A stretch of 64,000 bases of DNA, from positions 9,577,501-9,641,500 of the forward strand of contig NW_024881313.1 of NCBI RefSeq assembly GCF_018691265.1, in the 5' to 3' direction. A program made the translations under genes and the position numbers. This DNA comes from Tyto alba. Lineage: Eukaryota; Chordata; Aves; Strigiformes; Tytonidae. The notes beneath the pieces were generated by a model. It worked only from the letters and a program-made list of their open reading frames with translations. It ran no database searches and was not told the origin of the DNA. This document shows positions 59,001 to 64,000 of the stretch, in pieces. Each line of letters begins with the position of its first letter. The stretch's first letter is position 1.

Positions 59001-62000
59001 TTCCTTTTTCCTTCTTAGGCAGCTATTGTCTGCCTCAAATCCATCCTCTCCAGCCCCATACTTTCATGAACTTCAGATGTGCTTTTGCTGTGTGAGGACT
59101 CTTTCCTACCCCTAATTACCTTTTTCTGATCTTTGAATTGAAATATCTCTCTGACCCCAGTTTCCCCAGGAGACAAGAAACCTTCTCTGGAAACTCCCGC
59201 TTCTATTTCCTAGAACAATATTGTCAGCACTGTTATTTTTTTTTTTCCTCTCCTGCTCTATAATATCAGAGACAAAACTTCTCATTTTCGTATAGTCCTC
59301 TTCCATCTGGTACAGCTCGCTTACTGATTGCATGTGGAGAGGGCTCTCAATTACGTGGTGCCCTGAGCTTCTGGGCTACTTCACTGTTGACACAAGTCCA
59401 TTCTGATCGCTAAGTGAACTTACAGATACATCAATAGGTGCTGCTATAATTGAAGAAATATTCAAATATAGAGACAAATCCTAGTAAAAAAAAATTATAT
59501 GCATAAAGTTTGCATATAAAATGTATGTTGTATGGATGCAAATATATGCACGTATATATTTGTTTGCATTTTAGTATCTTATATGCCTAGGGGAAACACG
59601 TGTAAACAATATGCAGTTTAGGGAATGAGAATAAAACCTATCAACATTTAAGATGTTAACGTTTAAAACCAGACTTCAGGTGAGTAATAAAAGAGGCACC
59701 TTCATCAGACATGTTCACAAATATAATGATAACCTAAGTCTGATTAATCCAGATGTTGAACATGAAAGAGCAGGCAGGAAGGTTCAGGAGGCTGAGAACA
59801 AACATGAAGAGACCAGGATCTGAAAGGCCATGAAGAGTGAACTATGTTGAAAATGAGATAGTTAAACCTGAGTTACGCTGAATAAGCTTCAGTTTCTTAT
59901 TTGAATGCTTTGTGGGTGGACCAAGACAAAATGTTTACTCTCTAGCCTTGGCTGTTATCTTTCACTGAACGACTTGCTGAGTTAAATTAAAACTGTATGG
60001 ACAACACTGACAACAGACAAAGTCGGCAAACATTTTTTCCCTGGTAGTAGTTTTTTTTCTCTCACCAGTCCATAATACTGTCATAGTATTTGCAAAATGA
60101 GGACGTATGTGGTGTGGTATGGCACAGTACTATATTACTGAGTCTTTTTCTTATGCTTTGTGAGATCTAGAAAGCACGGTAGAGTAGAAGATAGCTGCCG
60201 TGGCTCATTGCATGGCTCTGAAGAGCTCCACCTTTGTACCACCATGTGTGCTAAAATACCTATTTATCATGCAGCACTTTATGCCCTGCACTGTGTCTTC
60301 CTCGATATCCCTTTACATTTCTTTATGTGGCCCTATAAAATAGCTAAGGTTCAAATTATTATTAAATGCATTATAGCAGAACTACTAAGTGTAGAATAGT
60401 TTGGCTTCATGAAGCTTTATTTGTTTGGTTAGGGGCTTTCTACTGTATCTATACAGGGAACCCAATCCAAAAACCCACCTGAGCCAGCAGGAAGACTTTT
60501 GGGGTCTTCAAATGGCAGCAGGTCAGTTCCCAAGATGGGTGAGATGATTACCCTCGAATTCAGTGGTTTTGTACAGGCAATCACTGGTTTTCAGTTCTCC
60601 TGACTTAGAATGAGGAAAACTTTTGTCACATAGGACAGAGTCTTGCTCAGCTGATAAGGGAAGTTTCAATGAAGGAATCCTTTCTGTTCAAACTGACTCG
60701 GTGTTTCTCATGTACACTTGCAAATGATTATTTACCCCCATCCTCCCCACCCAGTTTGGTTTGCAGAAGGTACTGCAGACCCCTGCTAGTGCAGGCAGTG
60801 CGAGCGGATCTGCCCAGCCTGGCTGTGGCAGGAGCTGTGTCACTGCCACACGATGCTGTGGTCACTAACAAGGGAGCTGCACCCCGGGAGATTTGAGCTT
60901 GTGGGGAATAGGGGAGAAGGCTGAGCACCAGTGGGGAACCAGGAAGGCAGGAGGAAAATCGGAAAATACTGAAAACCCCTAAATGAACTTAACCAAACTT
61001 CAAAATGAGTTCGTTTCAAATGGTGGGCTCTGAGTCATCTAGTTTATCACCTAAATGACTTCACCTTACCATTAGTAATTAATTACACTGTCACTGTGGC
61101 TTAGATAGTGAGCGAAAACTTTTTCTTCAGCATTTGTCTTATCGCTCCTGTCCCATTTCAACTAGCTATTTACTAAATCATCTTTTTGTACACAATAATT
61201 GATCAAGATAGGATCTATATTTGAAACGATATCTCAGAGCCCTCTGAGTCCTGGCCCTTAGTGCTGCTCTTTGCACCCAGCAACCAGGGAGCTGGTACTT
61301 GGTACCTGGAAGCCCTGGGCTCAGTCAGAGCCCTCTGTGGGCCTGGAAGCTGGTCGGTTCAGGAATTCCTGCCAGGTTGGAGCTTCATGCAGGGAAGCCC
61401 AGAAAGTACCAGTTAAACAAGAGACTTTCCCTGGAATACCTAGTCTGAGACCCAATGAGCCAGCATAGCCCTTAATGAAAATTAGGTTTTTCACAGTTTC
61501 ATGGTTGCTAAAATAACAGATTGAGCCAAAGCAGTCATTTCCTTAAGATATACCCTCTGACATTGTTTCTAGTGCATTTTTTTGTAATCTCTGACTCAAG
61601 AGAAATTTGAAAAATAATAATAATATTTCATTTGTGTTTGAGCTGAATCTAAGTTCTTGAAAAGTCCTGCAAAGGCAGAATCCTGGGTTTTGGCCATTTA
61701 TTTGCTGGGTGGTAAGCAATAATCATATTAATGATTTCACATTAGTTAAGAATCATTTTGAACTGAATCCAGCACAATTACAAGCAGATGGATAAACAAG
61801 AACAATAGGAACTCACAATATAACCAACAGCTAGCTATTTTAAAACACCTCTTGAAAAAGAAAAACAAACCAAAACATTTTTAGGGTGGTTTCAATGGGG
61901 CAGCATGATTGCATTAGCTAGAGGCTGAGAGATCCACCCCATCAGTGACACTGCTGCAGGGACTTGATCACCCAACAGTTTCCAGGACAAACACAGAAAC

Positions 62001-64000
62001 AAAACTCTGTCAAGTGGTAGCAGCAGAGGGAAGCCCTGAAAATAACTCCAGAGTTTTAGAATTTGGGCTAGTTTACAAAGAAAATCATCTCCCCAGGCAG
62101 AAAAAAAAAAATGTCTCTGCCTCAAAAATTGGTAGAATCTGCCCCTGCTTAAAATAAAGTCTCACTGGTGAGAGTTGTCCAGGGCTATGGATGGGCAGCT
62201 GAGACATTCCCAGAGTGTTCCCAGGAACCACGGCCAACAAGCACAGAGCAGCCAGCTCAGCTCTAGTAAACACTCTTAACCTTCAAAACTGGGTGGCTGC
62301 TTGCAAATTGCCTATTGGGAATGGTTCTGGAAATCCCCTGCTTCTGATTTGTGCCTGGGAGTGGTTTGAAGGATGGTTGGCAGCAGCCTTGAGGGTGCTA
62401 GGGACTTGCCTGGCTGTTTAACACCATAACCCAGTGCCCAGGAATGTTCCCAGGCCCTGTTTAATCCAGCAGGGTAGATGTAGACTGAGAAGAAAACTAA
62501 AATGAAATATTGAGGTTGATGAGAATGGAACTGTCACGTTTCCTACTTTCCAGGATGTCCATTACAGAAATGGATTAAACCAGTGTGACAATATTTGTTT
62601 GTCTGGTTGCAGAACTAACTGCTAAACTCACACAGGGATCTTTTTAGCAGCACTGATAGTACTTCAGAAAATCAACTTGTATTCAGGATAGATCCAGCAT
62701 TGTGCAGTCTCAATCTTCATTTTGCCAGCATCAGGAAAGAACCAAATTCATCCACAGCAGAGTCTTTAATGTGACCTATGGACCATATGAGTTGGGTTTC
62801 ATTGGTGATAATGGCCCAGACTGGGAAGCATCTGTTAATTTCTTCTCTTACTTTGTACTTCTGTTATCAGTCCCTGGTGTGATTTGATTTTTGGAAGCTG
62901 GATTTCCTTGTGCACATACTACAAGGCTCACTTCAATCTCTTTTATAAGGTTTACTATAAAGCCCTTGATCAATGCACTAAGGGCCAAATCTGAAGAGAC
63001 ACCATCAGTCCAGAGTGCTGCTGGTTTACACCAGCTGAAAATATAGCTTTTAAACAATACATAGGAAGTCAAAGGCTAAGACACCTATTTTAAAGATAAG
63101 CTGTCAGCTTCAGCAACAGAAAGTACAATCACCTCCACAACCCTCGTGTGTAATTTTGTCTGGGTGGGTGAAAGGGAATGAGAGTACTATTGTTTCACCT
63201 CTTCTATTTCTTAATTATCCTGCCTTCCTCCAGTCAACCTACACAGAGACATTCACAGCCATCAAACATATAGACTGCCAGACCTAGGTGTGTTGGGCTG
63301 CGCCTCCAGGGATCCTAACCAGATGGTATTTTAGGAGAGGACACAGTTCATTTCAGAGCAATCCGAATGAGCAGCTTTCTTTTCTTTATTACACCATTGC
63401 ATTTGGCGGCAATCCACCAGAGGCAGATTCTCTGCTCTCTAAGGAATGATTTGCCCACTCTGTCCATTTAACAGGACGTTCAGCTCAGAAAATCCAGTTG
63501 CTGATCACACATGTGGAGCAGATGTGCGAGCATGCGTAGCAAAATAAGAAATAAAAAATCCCAGCAGTATACTGGGAGAAATGTAGCGTAACTACTGAAA
63601 AACAGTGACACGAAAGCTCTGATTCTGAAACAGTGGTTATTGTTGTTGTAAGGAAGATTTTTCTTATTACTCTTTCTTAGGGAGGGAAAAAAAGCGTGTA
63701 ATAAATCCTTTATTATTTTTCTCTTTGGAGGTCAGGGAGGATTATTCATGTTATACTAATGTGGCTTCTTTGTTCATTTTCACAGACTTCTCCTTACAAA
63801 GATATGATTCTAACTATTTTGACCAGACTGTCTTGGGGCCCTACCTCTCAGGAACTGAATGCTGGAAAACTTCCACTGGAAAAAAAAACACACCCTTTTA
63901 AAAGAGAGGATATCAGAAGTATACATCTTTTATCCATGCCCCACACACTTGCATGTAAAGGGAGAGCACCAGCTGTTTTTCTCATGGTGAGTAAGGGTTA
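56053..64000. other. Unique AT-rich non-coding DNA
   Basis: No gene, RNA or interspersed repeat recognised. Open frames of up to 135 codons (57874-58281, minus) lack recognisable features. Possibly first intron of a transcript starting in the patch at 55681-55915, or intergenic. Confidence 0.55.

Noticed and set aside
1..64000. CRISPR arrays, operons, toxin-antitoxin or phage modules
   Set aside because: No regularly spaced direct repeats with spacers, no ribosome-binding-site-led gene chains, and the CR1 and ERV content shows a bird nuclear genome.

Overview
This window reads as vertebrate, almost certainly bird, nuclear DNA. It is AT-rich, lacks prokaryotic gene organisation and has no long intact gene. 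Its interspersed repeats are CR1 non-LTR retrotransposons, with 3' ends carrying the 8-bp ATTCTRTG-type repeat, and endogenous retroviruses (ERVs) whose LTRs and pol resemble the ERVL-like families common in birds. Most of the sequence is intergenic or intronic, and no host gene can be named from it.

Layout. 1-8280: unique AT-rich DNA. 8281-10649: an old plus-strand CR1 with endonuclease and reverse transcriptase remnants. 10650-14727: unique DNA. 14728-16180: a minus-strand CR1 split by a 594-bp minus-strand solo LTR (14765-15358) flanked by a near-identical 5-bp duplication. 16181-31072: unique DNA with microsatellites and a possible conserved non-coding segment. 31073-36084: the most complex locus, described below. 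36085-40435: unique DNA with a small CpG-rich patch, a possible conserved block and a G-quadruplex-type run. 40436-40903 and about 41265-41480: a minus-strand CR1 and an older CR1/L3-like remnant. 42309-42413: the best candidate host coding exon (34 codons and a stop behind a strong splice acceptor). 45318-46401: a better-preserved CR1. 46402-64000: unique DNA with an ATT microsatellite and a CpG-rich, promoter-like patch at 55681-55915.

The ERV locus joins two elements head to head. The left part, on the plus strand, has a 481-bp LTR (A), a truncated tRNA-Lys primer-binding site that runs directly into an almost complete sense-strand tRNA-Lys-like sequence, then protease, reverse transcriptase, RNase H and integrase remnants. 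No gag is visible. The right part is on the minus strand: a 1137-bp LTR (B), a tRNA-Lys primer-binding site and a short leader running back toward the left element. The outer ends are TG and CA, and the flanking 5-mers are AGCAC and AGCAG, so a single integration of a chimeric molecule is possible. LTR B holds a 222-codon open frame with tandem repeats, lying between a TATA-like box and a polyadenylation signal. All viral coding regions are broken by frameshifts and stops.

I found no operon, CRISPR array, toxin system or other prokaryotic-style system. The most novel material is in the chimeric ERV (tRNA fusion, inverted LTR pair, ORF-bearing LTR). The candidate exon and the CpG-rich patch are the best host leads.
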